Part shown: positions 9,420-18,565 of the stretch, one piece after another | Layout of the letters: every line of letters begins with the position of its first letter | Numbering within the stretch: position 1 is the stretch's first letter | NCBI GenBank assembly: GCA_964393405.1 | Contig: CAYMTR010000009.1 | Coordinates: 28,972 to 92,971, forward strand | Direction: 5' to 3' | DNA from: CAYMTR01 sp964393405 | Lineage (GTDB): Bacteria > Bacteroidota > Bacteroidia > Bacteroidales > Prolixibacteraceae | Length of the DNA stretch: 64,000 nt | Made by a program: the position numbers and the translations under genes | Notes under the pieces: generated by a model | What the model was told of the DNA's origin: nothing | Seen by the model: the letters and a program-made list of their open reading frames with translations, nothing else | Databases searched by the model: none

Positions 9420-10325
9420 TCAAGTGCAACAGTTTGTGCTGCAATCAGTAGCTCCTTCTGAAGTTTTATATTCCACTTGAATTGTTGAATGTGCTATTTC
9501 AAACTCTTCGTGTAACTTTCGCTGAATATTGCTTATAAAGCCTAAATCAGTAGGACAGTTTGTCGTCAAATGAACAGTAAGAGCAGAATCTGTTGTTCCA
9601 AGTGCCCAAATATGAAGATCGTGAAATTCATCTACTTCTTTCAAGCTCTTAAAATACTTGCCAACTTTTACAATATCAATATTTTCAGGTACTGCATCAA
9701 GAGCAAGGTTAATTGAGTCAATCAATAAATGGTAAGTACTATATAAAATTACTGCAACAATTGCGAAGGACACAATCAGATCAATCCAAACTACCCCTGT
9801 GATCAAAATCAAAATTCCTGCTACTACTACTCCTATCGAAACTAAAGCATCGGCAAGAAAATGGACGAATGCACTATTAACATTCAGATCGTGCTTTTTA
9901 TCCTTGAAGAATAGCCATGCTGTAAATCCATTTACAACAATACCAATAAGGGCAACAGTAATTACACTGCCAGACTTTATTTCAACAGGTTTACCTATCC
10001 TTTCTATTGTTTCCCATACTATAATTGCAACAGCCGCAAGAAGTAAAAGGGTGTTCAGTAAAGCGATAAGTATTGTTGATCTTTTATATCCGTATGTGTA
10101 TTTCTTGGTTGGTTTTCTTTGAGAAATGATGATAGCAATCAAAGAAAAAACTAAGGCAAGTACATCGCTTAAGTTATGTCCTGCATCAGCAATGAGTGCC
10201 ATAGAATTGGAATAATAACCGTATGAAGCTTCAACTATTACGAAGATTACATTTATTATAATTCCAATAATGAAGGCCCTCCCGAGCTTTCCGGTATTGC
10301 TGAAACCATGATTATGATCGTGCAT
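9420..10325 (-). CDS. czcD: Cation diffusion facilitator, zinc/cadmium/cobalt exporter
   Basis: CDF proteins export divalent metals from the cytoplasm in exchange for protons. The 301 residues include six predicted transmembrane helices (about 16-195) and a C-terminal cytoplasmic dimerisation domain (about 205-290, HDLHIWALG). The paired metal-site motifs are visible as ADAGHNLSD in helix 2 and HFLADALVS in helix 5, with a short His-containing N-terminus (MHDHNHG). The C-terminus CSTNCCT is unusually Cys-rich and could bind metal. The start is supported by a TTTG-N23-TATTTTTG promoter just upstream. The zinc preference is inferred from the HxxxD pattern; the symbol denotes the family only. 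Confidence 0.9.
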   Translation of the reverse strand: MHDHNHGFSNTGKLGRAFIIGIIINVIFVIVEASYGYYSNSMALIADAGHNLSDVLALVFSLIAIIISQRKPTKKYTYGYKRSTILIALLNTLLLLAAVAIIVWETIERIGKPVEIKSGSVITVALIGIVVNGFTAWLFFKDKKHDLNVNSAFVHFLADALVSIGVVVAGILILITGVVWIDLIVSFAIVAVILYSTYHLLIDSINLALDAVPENIDIVKVGKYFKSLKEVDEFHDLHIWALGTTDSALTVHLTTNCPTDLGFISNIQRKLHEEFEIAHSTIQVEYKTSEGATDCSTNCCT

Positions 10326-10343
10326 GATGCATATTTAAAACTT

Positions 10344-10351
10344 CAAAAATA
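10344..10351 (-). promoter_or_regulatory. Promoter of the CDF exporter gene
   Basis: The minus strand reads TATTTTTG as a -7 element, ending 19 nt before the start codon, with a TTTG (-33) 23 bp further upstream at 10375-10378. Confidence 0.55.
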
Positions 10352-10406
10352 AACAAGAATAGTTGAGAATAGTTCAAATAGGCTTTTTAAAGGTAACAGA
10401 TAGTGA

Positions 10407-10478
10407 CCACATTCGTCCTTTCTCCCTTTATTAAGGGAGAAAGGACGAATGTGGTACGAATGTGGTACTAATATGGTA
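10407..10478 (+). repeat. 72-bp palindromic repeat element, copy 1
   Basis: Perfect 22-bp inverted arms (10407-10428 and 10433-10454) flank a TATT loop. A tail (10455-10478) is built on an 11-bp unit read on the minus strand as TACCACATTCG or TACCATATTAG. The same structure recurs at 51753-51824 in opposite orientation. It lies between czcD and rmuC, outside both genes, and could also end rmuC transcription. Confidence 0.9.
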
Positions 10479-10532
10479 GCTTGTTGTTTCCTTTCAAAGC
10501 TTCACTTATTAATGTAAAAAGGACATTCAAAA

Positions 10533-11975
10533 TTAGATGTCATTATCATCTTCAATATCTAATTCTGAAGTTTCGGGAAGGATTAATTTCGTTTCATCAT
10601 CTCCTAATGCTTCAACACCTCTGAGTTTGCGCTGTATGGCTCTGGTGCGTTTACCCATGACATCATCCAGTTGATTTAAACCCGTTTGTATGTTATTCTG
10701 AGCCTTTTCGAGTATTCCTCCAAAGTTCTCAAACTCTTTCTTCACTGCTCCTAAAATCTGCCATACTTCGCTGCTTCTTTTTTGTAAGGCTAAAGTTCTG
10801 AAGCCCATCTGCAGACTGTTTAGTATAGCAGCCAAAGTTGTAGGACCGGTGACTACAATTTTATAGTTCCTCTGAAGATCTTCCAGCAAGCTGGCTTTCT
10901 TTACTACTTCAGCATAAATGCTTTCAAATGGCAAGAACATGATGCCAAAATCAGTTGTGTTTGGTGGATCAAGATACTTTTCGCAAATATCTTTTGCCAT
11001 GCTTCTTACGGCATTGTCAAAGGCCTTGGATGCTGATTCAATATGTTTTGGGTCGATAGTATCGTATGCGTTCAGCAAGTTTTCGTAGGCATCTTTTGGA
11101 AATTTGGCATCGATGGGAAGATAGATAGAAGTTTGATTTTCGTCCCTTCCGGGCAGCTTAATCGCAAATTCAACAATATCGTTGCTTTCTTTTTTGGTTT
11201 TGACATTAGCTTCAAACTGTTCGGGTGCGAGTATCTGATTCAGAAGCATCTCGAGCTGCACTTCGCCCACGCCACCACGGGTTTTTACGTTACTGAGAAC
11301 TCTTTTAAGTCCGCCAACATCCTGAGCTAAAGTTCTCATTTCACCAAGTCCTTCCTGTACAGCCTGCAACTGATTACCTACAGTCTCGAAAGATTTGGTC
11401 AGACGCTCATTAAGAGTCTTTTGCAGTTTCTCGTCGACAGTTTCGCGCATCTGTTCCAGTTTCTTTTCAGTGCTTTCAATAAGCTTAGCCTGAGATACTT
11501 CAAGCTGCGAGAATTTTTCTCTTTGGAGGTTGTTGAACGATTGAACATTCTTGTCAAAAGAGGTTTGAAATTCATTGAAGGTTTTAGTCAGGGTATCGCG
11601 TAGCATATTATTGTTAGACTTATCCTGATCTGAGAGAATAGTGAGCTTATCGTTTAAAGTCTTATTAACTTCCTTTAGAGTTGTTTGATTAAGCTCAATA
11701 ATAGTCTTAAGCGAGTTAGCAAGTTCAGTTTTAAATTCTTTTAAAGTATTATTCAGTTCGGTTCTGTTATCCTTAGCGATGTACAGGTTTTCCTCCCTGT
11801 TTGTTTTGAACTCATCGCGCTGAGTTTTCTCAATTTTGTCAAGATAGTTTTGCAACTCTGCTATACGGTTCTGCAATGATAGTATTTCATTGTTATTTCG
11901 GGGTCTGAAGACGATAATTAGAACAATGGCGCATGCGATTAAGATGGCAATTATGACCAGAAAGGGAGTTGTCAT
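10533..11975 (-). CDS. rmuC: DNA recombination protein RmuC
   Basis: RmuC is a membrane-anchored protein with a restriction-endonuclease-like core that limits recombination at inverted repeats. The 480 residues show an N-terminal membrane helix (about 3-22), a long coiled coil (about 30-215) and the conserved RmuC domain (about 225-430; GGVGEVQLEMLLNQILAPEQ, LPIDAKFPKDAYENL, TTDFGIMFLPFESIYAEV). Length and order match the family. It ends 55 bp from the 72-bp palindromic element. The precise biochemical activity of RmuC remains poorly defined. Confidence 0.95.
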   Translation of the reverse strand: MTTPFLVIIAILIACAIVLIIVFRPRNNNEILSLQNRIAELQNYLDKIEKTQRDEFKTNREENLYIAKDNRTELNNTLKEFKTELANSLKTIIELNQTTLKEVNKTLNDKLTILSDQDKSNNNMLRDTLTKTFNEFQTSFDKNVQSFNNLQREKFSQLEVSQAKLIESTEKKLEQMRETVDEKLQKTLNERLTKSFETVGNQLQAVQEGLGEMRTLAQDVGGLKRVLSNVKTRGGVGEVQLEMLLNQILAPEQFEANVKTKKESNDIVEFAIKLPGRDENQTSIYLPIDAKFPKDAYENLLNAYDTIDPKHIESASKAFDNAVRSMAKDICEKYLDPPNTTDFGIMFLPFESIYAEVVKKASLLEDLQRNYKIVVTGPTTLAAILNSLQMGFRTLALQKRSSEVWQILGAVKKEFENFGGILEKAQNNIQTGLNQLDDVMGKRTRAIQRKLRGVEALGDDETKLILPETSELDIEDDNDI

Positions 11976-12130
11976 TTCAAAAAATATATTGGTTAAGAAA
12001 ATAAATAAAACTAATTACCAGTAAGTCAATATTTTCTATAATCGAATTACAAAGGTCTAATATCGTTATATTTAAAAATAAAAGGAAAGAAAAATTGGAA
12101 AACCTTATTGTAATTCCACTCAAAATAACA

Positions 12131-12164
12131 ATCCCCTTAATAAACAGATATTTATTAAGGGGAT
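12131..12164 (-). terminator. Hairpin, probable terminator of the esterase gene
   Basis: A 14-bp perfect inverted repeat (12131-12144 with 12151-12164) around a 6-base loop lies 78 bp after the esterase stop. The minus strand continues TTGTTATTTTG, a moderate T-tract. Confidence 0.55.
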
Positions 12165-12242
12165 CGATAATTATCAAAGTTAAGATTCAGTATTAAATTT
12201 GATAAATAAATGTTTATAATAACTTGATAATAATGTAACTAC

Positions 12243-13406
12243 TTATGATTTATTAAACCTTTCAGATAACATTAATTCACCTTCGTGAGATATATTCAAA
12301 ATATAAATTCCATTCTTTAAAAAGGAAATATCTATTTGATTATTGTGTATCTGGTTTTTTCTGATTTCTTTTCCGCTGATGTCAATAATTCTGTAATCAA
12401 TTTTATCAATATCATCATTGTTTTGAATTTCTATTCTATTTTCAGAAATTTTAAATGAAAAAGAATCATTATTTTCATCTGATACCCCAATAGATCCGCT
12501 GGTATTAATCTTTGAGACTCCGTTAAAGAAATCTACCATTTTCAAGAAATTCGCCTCAGTATGAGTACCTGAATAATGTTGTCCTCCGGGGACTTGAATA
12601 TATTCACTTTGCACCCCTACAGATTTTAGGGCGAGATTAAGTAATTCACTTTCGCAATAAGGAACTACAACATCTGCATCGCCATGGAAAATAAGAAATG
12701 GGGGGTCCTTTGGATCAGCAAAAGTAATTGGATTCGCCAATTTGAATTTAGTTGTATTAACGGTTTTCTTTTCGCCAATCATTGCTTCTTCAGGAGTTTG
12801 TCCCGGAGTGCCGAATGAACTACCCCTGCATGAATCGATAAGTAATAAGTCGGTTGGTCCAAACCAATCGCAAACAGCGTCAACATCACTACTGAACGAG
12901 GTATATTTACCCAGACTTCCTTCCATATTCATTGTAATTGAATCCACTTTAAACGAATCGACAAAGCTGGTAGTACCTGCTAAAGCAGCCAGATGGCCTC
13001 CTGAAGAGCTTCCGGAGATACCAATAAAAGTAGTATCTAACTTATATTTCTCACAGTTTCCTCTTAAATAGCGGATTACAGCTTTAATATCGTGAATTTG
13101 TCCGGGAAAGAGAGTATCGCTGCTTGAGCGATGATTTGGTGTAGCAATAGCATAACCCGCATCGAGCAACTTACTGCCAATTGTGTTCATATCAGAACCT
13201 TTGGAATTATTGCTATACCAAGCACTTCCATAAATATATACAATCACCGGATAAGAATCTCTTTCAATAGTTGGCAGATAAATATCGAGCAGGTGATACG
13301 ACTTAGCATCATCAGCGTAATTTAAATCAGCAAATTTTTGAGAAAATTGTTGAGCATAACTGCCCATAACAATAAATGAAAGAATAATAAAAAGAGTTTT
13401 TTTCAT
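12243..13406 (-). CDS. Secreted alpha/beta-hydrolase (esterase-like) with T9SS-type tail
   Basis: The protein of 387 residues has a signal peptide (MKKTLFIILSFIVMGSYAQ), an alpha/beta-hydrolase domain of the BD-FAE/acetyl-esterase group (about 25-285) and a C-terminal Por-secretion-like domain (about 305-387; YRIIDISGKEIRK, LKNGIYILNIS). The nucleophile is probably Ser134 in GSSSG, with Asp in FHGDADVVVP and His in GGQHYSGTH. The usual oxyanion HGG is replaced by IYGSAW. It probably removes ester groups from polysaccharides outside the cell, although the substrate is not shown. The ATG at 13406 fits the signal peptide better than one four codons upstream. Confidence 0.82.
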   Translation of the reverse strand: MKKTLFIILSFIVMGSYAQQFSQKFADLNYADDAKSYHLLDIYLPTIERDSYPVIVYIYGSAWYSNNSKGSDMNTIGSKLLDAGYAIATPNHRSSSDTLFPGQIHDIKAVIRYLRGNCEKYKLDTTFIGISGSSSGGHLAALAGTTSFVDSFKVDSITMNMEGSLGKYTSFSSDVDAVCDWFGPTDLLLIDSCRGSSFGTPGQTPEEAMIGEKKTVNTTKFKLANPITFADPKDPPFLIFHGDADVVVPYCESELLNLALKSVGVQSEYIQVPGGQHYSGTHTEANFLKMVDFFNGVSKINTSGSIGVSDENNDSFSFKISENRIEIQNNDDIDKIDYRIIDISGKEIRKNQIHNNQIDISFLKNGIYILNISHEGELMLSERFNKS

Positions 13407-13526
13407 AATAAAAATCATTAGTTAAATAATATAGAGGAAGGTATTCCTATCATTTTTTAAATTTAATTAAAATGAACTTTGCAAAAAAATAATTAGCAAA
13501 GGAATAAAGAAAAGATGTTAATTTTA

Positions 13527-13847
13527 TTAGAAAGTAAGCATTTTATCGGCCCAAGTAAGCAAATTAACACAATCAACCATTGTTGATATAGGACAAGATT
13601 CAGTACTATCCAATTGACGTGATTTTAAACAAGTTCCACAAGCGAGTATTTCACCACCGATTTTATTAAATTCCTTTAATTGTTCGTCGACATTGAATTT
13701 TACGTGGGTTAGTCCTTCACATTCAACTGCTTCACCCATAAGGAACAATTTTACTTCATGGCCTAATTTCTTTGCTGTAACTGCAAAACGAAAAGCATTC
13801 CATGCTTTTTCGAATTCCTTTGTTTCAAGTATAATTCCGATTTTCAC
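13527..13847 (-). CDS. DsrE/DsrF-like protein
   Basis: This small cytoplasmic protein of 106 residues has the DsrE fold pattern: a start strand (MKIGIILETKEFEKAWNAFR), an EVKLFLMGEAVE strand-turn and a Cys pair in LACGTCLKSR. Two further Cys (ESCPIS, MVDCVN) may form a thiol or persulfide site. Members of this family act in sulfur relay or have unknown roles; there are no sulfur-pathway neighbours here, so the function is open. It lies 56 bp after mnmE on the same strand and could share its transcript. Confidence 0.8.
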   Translation of the reverse strand: MKIGIILETKEFEKAWNAFRFAVTAKKLGHEVKLFLMGEAVECEGLTHVKFNVDEQLKEFNKIGGEILACGTCLKSRQLDSTESCPISTMVDCVNLLTWADKMLTF

Positions 13848-13903
13848 TTAGTAAAAGATTAAAAATTTAATTAATGCATAACACATACTGATTCATACAG
13901 GTC

Positions 13904-15301
13904 TTACTTTCCGATGCAAAAATTCTTAAAAATATTTTCTAAAACCTCATCATTGCTAATATTTCCAGTGATGGTTCCAAGGTAATATAGGCATTCACGA
14001 ATATCCTGAGCAAGGAAATCACCTGAAATCTTTTTGTTTATGCCATCGATTACCCTTTCAATAGATTTATCTGCTAAAGATAGGGCTTCAAAATGCCTCA
14101 GATTGGTTATAATCACATCGTTTTCGCTTGTATCTGAACTATTTATTGTTCTGGTAAGGTAATCCGTCAAAATATTGATATTTATATCCTTTTTAGCTGA
14201 AATAGCAATATAGGGTATAGAGTATTCTTGAGAAATTATTTCAATGTGGTTAAGTTGGTCATCATCAACTTTATCTATCTTATTAATTATCAGTGCTGCT
14301 TCTTTACCTTCGAGGTGATCGCTAATCTTTTCAATGAATTTACGTATTTCATCATAAGAAGAACGGGAATCAATCATTACCAGAACAATGCGTGCTTGCT
14401 TAATTTTTTCAAAAGAACGTTCTATTCCAAGGTTTTCAATTTTATCGGAAGTAGCCCTAATGCCGGCAGTATCAATGAAGCGGAACTGAATACCATTGAT
14501 TGTCATCACATCTTCAATAACATCCCTGGTAGTTCCGGCTATATCCGAAACTATAGCTTTTTCTTCGTTGAGAAGGATATTCAGCAGGGTAGACTTACCC
14601 ACATTCGTATCGCCAATAATTGCTACCGGGATGCCATTTCTGACCGCATTGCCATATTGAAAAGAGTTGACTAACTTCCTGATCAATTGATGAATCTTGA
14701 TTGTTAATTGAAGTAAAGAATCACGATTAGCAAATTCCACATCCTCTTCACTGAAGTCGAGTTCAAGTTCAACGAGAGTAATAAACTGTAAAAGCTCATC
14801 CCTAAGCAGATTTATTTCCTTAGAAACGCCGCCCTTCATTTGTTTAACAGCCAAGGAATGAGCAGCTGAAGTTGAAGCTGAGATAAGGTCTGCAACTGCT
14901 TCTGCTTGAGAAAGGTCCATTTTGCCATTTAGAAAAGCTCGTTGGGTGAATTCACCGGGGAGAGCCATTCTTGCGCCATTTTCAATAAGTAGTTGGAGAA
15001 TTTTCTGTTGAATAAATACTGATCCGTGGCATGAAATTTCAACAGTGTTTTCACCCGAGAAGGAGTGGGGTGCTATAAAAATTGTAACAAGCACATCATC
15101 AATAATTTCATCATTAAAAACAATAGAACCATAATGGGCAGTGTTTGCTGACTGTTCGACAAGTATTTTGTCAGACTTAACAGATTTAAACAACTTGTCA
15201 GTAATGGAAACAGCGTTTTCACCTGATAGTCTGATTACTGCTATGGCACCAGTGCCGGGTGAAGTACTTATGGCACAAATAGTCTGCTGCTCTGATATCA
15301 T
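13904..15301 (-). CDS. mnmE: tRNA modification GTPase MnmE
   Basis: MnmE works with MnmG to install the carboxymethylaminomethyl or related group at the wobble U34 of several tRNAs. The 465 residues carry the N-terminal folate-binding domain (MISEQQTICAISTSPGTGAI), a helical domain and an embedded G domain with GDTNVGKSTLLN, DTAG and NKID motifs. The C-terminus FCIGK is the diagnostic CxGK. A CAAATTTA (TAAATTTG on the minus strand) lies 35 nt upstream of the start. Confidence 0.97.
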   Translation of the reverse strand: MISEQQTICAISTSPGTGAIAVIRLSGENAVSITDKLFKSVKSDKILVEQSANTAHYGSIVFNDEIIDDVLVTIFIAPHSFSGENTVEISCHGSVFIQQKILQLLIENGARMALPGEFTQRAFLNGKMDLSQAEAVADLISASTSAAHSLAVKQMKGGVSKEINLLRDELLQFITLVELELDFSEEDVEFANRDSLLQLTIKIHQLIRKLVNSFQYGNAVRNGIPVAIIGDTNVGKSTLLNILLNEEKAIVSDIAGTTRDVIEDVMTINGIQFRFIDTAGIRATSDKIENLGIERSFEKIKQARIVLVMIDSRSSYDEIRKFIEKISDHLEGKEAALIINKIDKVDDDQLNHIEIISQEYSIPYIAISAKKDININILTDYLTRTINSSDTSENDVIITNLRHFEALSLADKSIERVIDGINKKISGDFLAQDIRECLYYLGTITGNISNDEVLENIFKNFCIGK

Positions 15302-15335
15302 GTCTTTATAAAATTGGGTTAAGTAATAAACGAAA

Positions 15336-15343
15336 CAAATTTA
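15336..15343 (-). promoter_or_regulatory. -7 promoter element for mnmE
   Basis: The minus strand reads TAAATTTG, ending 35 nt upstream of the mnmE start. No well-spaced -33 is visible. Confidence 0.4.
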
Positions 15344-15429
15344 ATTCATATAATTATCAAAAATTTGTATTATACTTGATACTTTGATATTTTTTATCAA
15401 CAAAATTCGATTTTAAATTCATAAAACTG

Positions 15430-16566
15430 ATGTACAGGATAGGGTTCGATGCAAAAAGGGCTTTCAATAATTTAAGAGGATTAGGTTCGTATTCGCGTAA
15501 TCTCATCGACGGACTAATTACTTTTAATCCTGAGAATGAATATTTTCTATACGGGTCAAGACCAACTAACCCATCTTGTCGGCAGTGGCTTGAAAGCTTA
15601 GAGAACAAAGTCACAACAGTTTCTTCCGTTTCTAAGACAAAAATAGGCCGAGCTATATGGCGAAGTGCAGGAATGACAAACAGCATCAGAGAAGACAAGC
15701 TCAATATATATCACGGACTTAGTCATGAAATACCTTACGGGTCAAGGGCGATAAAAAGCAGGTTTGTTGTAACAATTCACGATCTCATATTTCTGTATTA
15801 CAAAGAGAATTTCAGTTATTTCGACAGAGAGATTTATTTGTCGAAAATAAACAGAAGCTGCAGGAACAGCGACAAGATAATTGCCATTAGTGAGCAGACC
15901 AAATCGGACCTTGTAAATCTGATTGGGGTAGACAGCGATAAAATTACAGTCAATTATCAATCGTGTTCTCCTTTATTCTATGCCAAATCGGGAGAAGAAA
16001 AAAAGAGAGAAGTTCGAGATAAATATCAATTGCCCGATGAATACTTTTTGTTTGTAGGAGCACTTGTTAAGCATAAGAACATTATCAACATAGTTGATTC
16101 AATATCAATCCTTCCGGAAGAATATAAACTTCCATTAATTATAGTTGGAAGAGGGAAGGAGTACAAACAAGAAATACTGAAAAGAGCAAAACAGAAGGGT
16201 CTTGGTGAAAAAGTAACGATAATAGACTACGTTGACACAGAAGATATGCCTTCGATATATCAGTTGGCCAAGGTTCTTATCTGGCCTTCGCTGTATGAAG
16301 GATTTGGGATTCCGATAATAGAAGCACTGTTTAGTGGTCTCCCTGTAATAACAAGCAGGACAGGATGTTTCAGAGAAGCAGCAGGGAAGGGGAGTTGTTA
16401 TATTGATCCAAATTCCATTGAAGAAATATCTGAATCAATTGTAAGTATTATGAGTGATTCTATTAAATATCAAAACATGCAGGACGAAGGATATCAGCAT
16501 GTTCAAAAATTTCATATAAAAAGGACCACACAAGAATTAATGAATTTTTACAATTCCATGTTCTAA
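15430..16566 (+). CDS. Glycosyltransferase family 4
   Basis: A cytoplasmic retaining GT-B enzyme of 378 residues that transfers a sugar from a nucleotide donor, probably in polysaccharide or glycolipid synthesis. The N-terminal half has the start GFDAKRAFNNLRGLGSYSRN; the C-terminal half has the GT4 donor-site features VGALVKHKNI, VIDYVDTEDMP-like and the E(x7)E stretch SLYEGFGIPIIEALFSGLPV. No other glycan-assembly genes are adjacent, so acceptor and pathway cannot be given. It is divergent from mnmE and has no clear -7 element. Confidence 0.9.
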   Translation: MYRIGFDAKRAFNNLRGLGSYSRNLIDGLITFNPENEYFLYGSRPTNPSCRQWLESLENKVTTVSSVSKTKIGRAIWRSAGMTNSIREDKLNIYHGLSHEIPYGSRAIKSRFVVTIHDLIFLYYKENFSYFDREIYLSKINRSCRNSDKIIAISEQTKSDLVNLIGVDSDKITVNYQSCSPLFYAKSGEEKKREVRDKYQLPDEYFLFVGALVKHKNIINIVDSISILPEEYKLPLIIVGRGKEYKQEILKRAKQKGLGEKVTIIDYVDTEDMPSIYQLAKVLIWPSLYEGFGIPIIEALFSGLPVITSRTGCFREAAGKGSCYIDPNSIEEISESIVSIMSDSIKYQNMQDEGYQHVQKFHIKRTTQELMNFYNSMF

Positions 16567-16879
16567 TCGATTTGTTGAACAATCTACCCCGAAATTCAAT
16601 ATTCATGACAATTTTTAGTAAAACACATTTAATCTCTCAATAAATAAAGATTATTCATTTAAATTTCAACATATTATGTAAGAATACAGATCATAAATCA
16701 TCAATTTTCTCAGATTATATATTGTTACAAACAAAATCATAATTTCATATATATCAATTAATTTCGTGTTACATCAATAAAGAAGTCCGTTTTTTAAATA
16801 TGAATGTTAATCAACATATCAATTTTCAAATTGTTCAATAATATTACTTTTGACATCGCTAATTTTAAAAATTATAATC
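16567..16879. other. Noncoding interval between GT4 gene and fabG
   Basis: This 313-bp AT-rich interval holds no convincing gene. The only feature I can support is the fabG -7 element near its end. Confidence 0.6.
16845..16852 (+). promoter_or_regulatory. -7 promoter element for fabG-pfkB
   Basis: TACTTTTG matches TAnnTTTG and ends 28 nt before the fabG start. A -33 TTG at standard spacing is absent. Confidence 0.45.
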
Positions 16880-17626
16880 ATGAAGTTACTTGAAGGAAAA
16901 ACAGCTATTATAACAGGTGCATCCAGGGGAATCGGAAAAGCAATTGCAATGAGGTTTGCGCAAGAAGGATGTAATATAGCTTTTACAGATCTATTTGAGG
17001 ATGAAAACATGAAGGCTACAGAAGCTGAAATAGCAGCTTTAGGAGTAAAAGTCAAAGGTTATGCATCAAATGCAGCAAAATTTGACGATACACAGAATGT
17101 AGTTGCAGCAATTAATAATGACTTCGGCAGAGTAGATGTTTTAGTAAACAATGCAGGTATAACAAAAGACGGAGCTCTAAAAAGAATGACTGAAGACCAA
17201 TGGGATGCAGTTATAGCAGTAAACCTCAAGTCAATATTCAACTTTACAAAAGCAGTGCAGCCAATAATGTGGAAACAAGGAGAGGGCAGCATAATAAATA
17301 TGAGTTCGGTTGTAGGAGTATCGGGCAATGCCAACCAGATCAATTATTCTTCTTCAAAGGCAGGTATCATAGGTTTTACTAAATCGGCAGCCAAGGAGTT
17401 TGGCGTAAGGAACATCAGATGCAATGCTATTGCTCCGGGTTTCATTATAACAGAAATGACACATCAGTTGCCGGAAGATGTACGTAAAGCTTGGGAATTG
17501 ACTATACCTTTAAGAAGGGGAGGGGAACCTGAAGAAGTAGCGAAGGTATGTTTGTTTTTAGCTTCAGACCTATCGTCGTATGTAAGCGGACAAGTAATCA
17601 ATGTTTGTGGTGCGATGAATACTTAA
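16880..17626 (+). CDS. fabG: 3-oxoacyl-ACP reductase FabG (short-chain dehydrogenase)
   Basis: FabG reduces 3-oxoacyl-ACP with NADPH in fatty-acid elongation. The 248 residues show the SDR cofactor motif TGASRGIG near the N-terminus, NNAG (about residues 89-92), the catalytic Ser of the SSVVGVSGN stretch and YSSSKAG (YxxxK), then the C-terminal SSYVSGQVINVCGAMNT. I chose the ATG at 16880 (MKLLEGKTAIITGASRGIGK) because it matches the family start and follows the -7 element. Its stop overlaps the next start by one base (TAATG), implying translational coupling with the sugar kinase. Other SDR activities cannot be excluded. Confidence 0.9.
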   Translation: MKLLEGKTAIITGASRGIGKAIAMRFAQEGCNIAFTDLFEDENMKATEAEIAALGVKVKGYASNAAKFDDTQNVVAAINNDFGRVDVLVNNAGITKDGALKRMTEDQWDAVIAVNLKSIFNFTKAVQPIMWKQGEGSIINMSSVVGVSGNANQINYSSSKAGIIGFTKSAAKEFGVRNIRCNAIAPGFIITEMTHQLPEDVRKAWELTIPLRRGGEPEEVAKVCLFLASDLSSYVSGQVINVCGAMNT

Positions 17627-18507
17627 TGAAAAAAAGGGCGCTCATCATTGGACTCACGACTGTTGATATTCAACATTTTATAAGTGAATTTCCATCTCCA
17701 AACCAGAAGATTAAAACAGAACCGCCCCATATTTATGTAGGCGGACCTGCTGCAAATGCTGCAGTTACTTATTCCTTTTTAGGAGGAGAAGTAGATTTTA
17801 TCAGCTGTATTGGAGAAAATCCCTTTTCACAATTTATTTTAGAAGATTTGCACAAGCACAATCTTAAGGTCATTGATTTCAAACATTCCAGACAATTTAC
17901 ACCAATAATATCATCAGTACTTACAACAGTTGACAGTAACGACAGGTCGATAGTATCACATTATCCAGAGAAACTGAAAATAAGTGAAGAAGAAATTGAT
18001 GCTATAGATTTGGATAAGTACAATTTAGTCTTTACTGATGGTTTCTATCCTGAAATAGCAGTTCCTCTATGCATTAAGGCTAAAAACAAGGGGATACAGG
18101 TGATTTTTGATGGAGGAAGCTGGAAACCATGTTCTGATGAAATAGTAAACAATATTGATATCGCCATTTGTTCTGACAACTTTTTTCCGCCTGAATGTGA
18201 TGAAACAGATAAAGTTATCAGATATTTAAGAGAAAAAGGAGTAGAAAAGGTTGCAGTGACCAGGGGAGAGAAAAGCATAATATTTTCAGAAAACGGGCAT
18301 AGCGACAAAATCCTGATTGAACAAGTTCAAACCGGTGATTCACTAGGAGCAGGTGATATTTTTCATGGGGCTTTCCTATGGTATTGGAGTAATGGAAACA
18401 ATTTTAATGAATCACTATTAAAAGCCTCCAAGATTGCCACATATTCAACACGTTTCAAAGGCACACGATCATGGATGAAAGCAATTTCTGAGAATTCTTT
18501 TTTTTGA
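17626..18507 (+). CDS. PfkB/ribokinase-family carbohydrate kinase
   Basis: The 293 residues form a ribokinase-fold kinase that phosphorylates a sugar or nucleoside using ATP. The N-terminal glycine-rich motif is VGGPAANAA, and the C-terminal signature TGDSLGAGDIFHGAF carries the catalytic Asp in GAGD. The start ATG overlaps the fabG stop by one base. The substrate is not evident; pairing with a FabG-type SDR may mean that the upstream protein is really a sugar dehydrogenase, or simply a chance operon. Confidence 0.88.
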   Translation: MKKRALIIGLTTVDIQHFISEFPSPNQKIKTEPPHIYVGGPAANAAVTYSFLGGEVDFISCIGENPFSQFILEDLHKHNLKVIDFKHSRQFTPIISSVLTTVDSNDRSIVSHYPEKLKISEEEIDAIDLDKYNLVFTDGFYPEIAVPLCIKAKNKGIQVIFDGGSWKPCSDEIVNNIDIAICSDNFFPPECDETDKVIRYLREKGVEKVAVTRGEKSIIFSENGHSDKILIEQVQTGDSLGAGDIFHGAFLWYWSNGNNFNESLLKASKIATYSTRFKGTRSWMKAISENSFF

Positions 18508-18565
18508 AACTTCTTTTTTTGTAAATTGTTGACATTATAACCAAACAAGTATTTACTCTTTAGAA

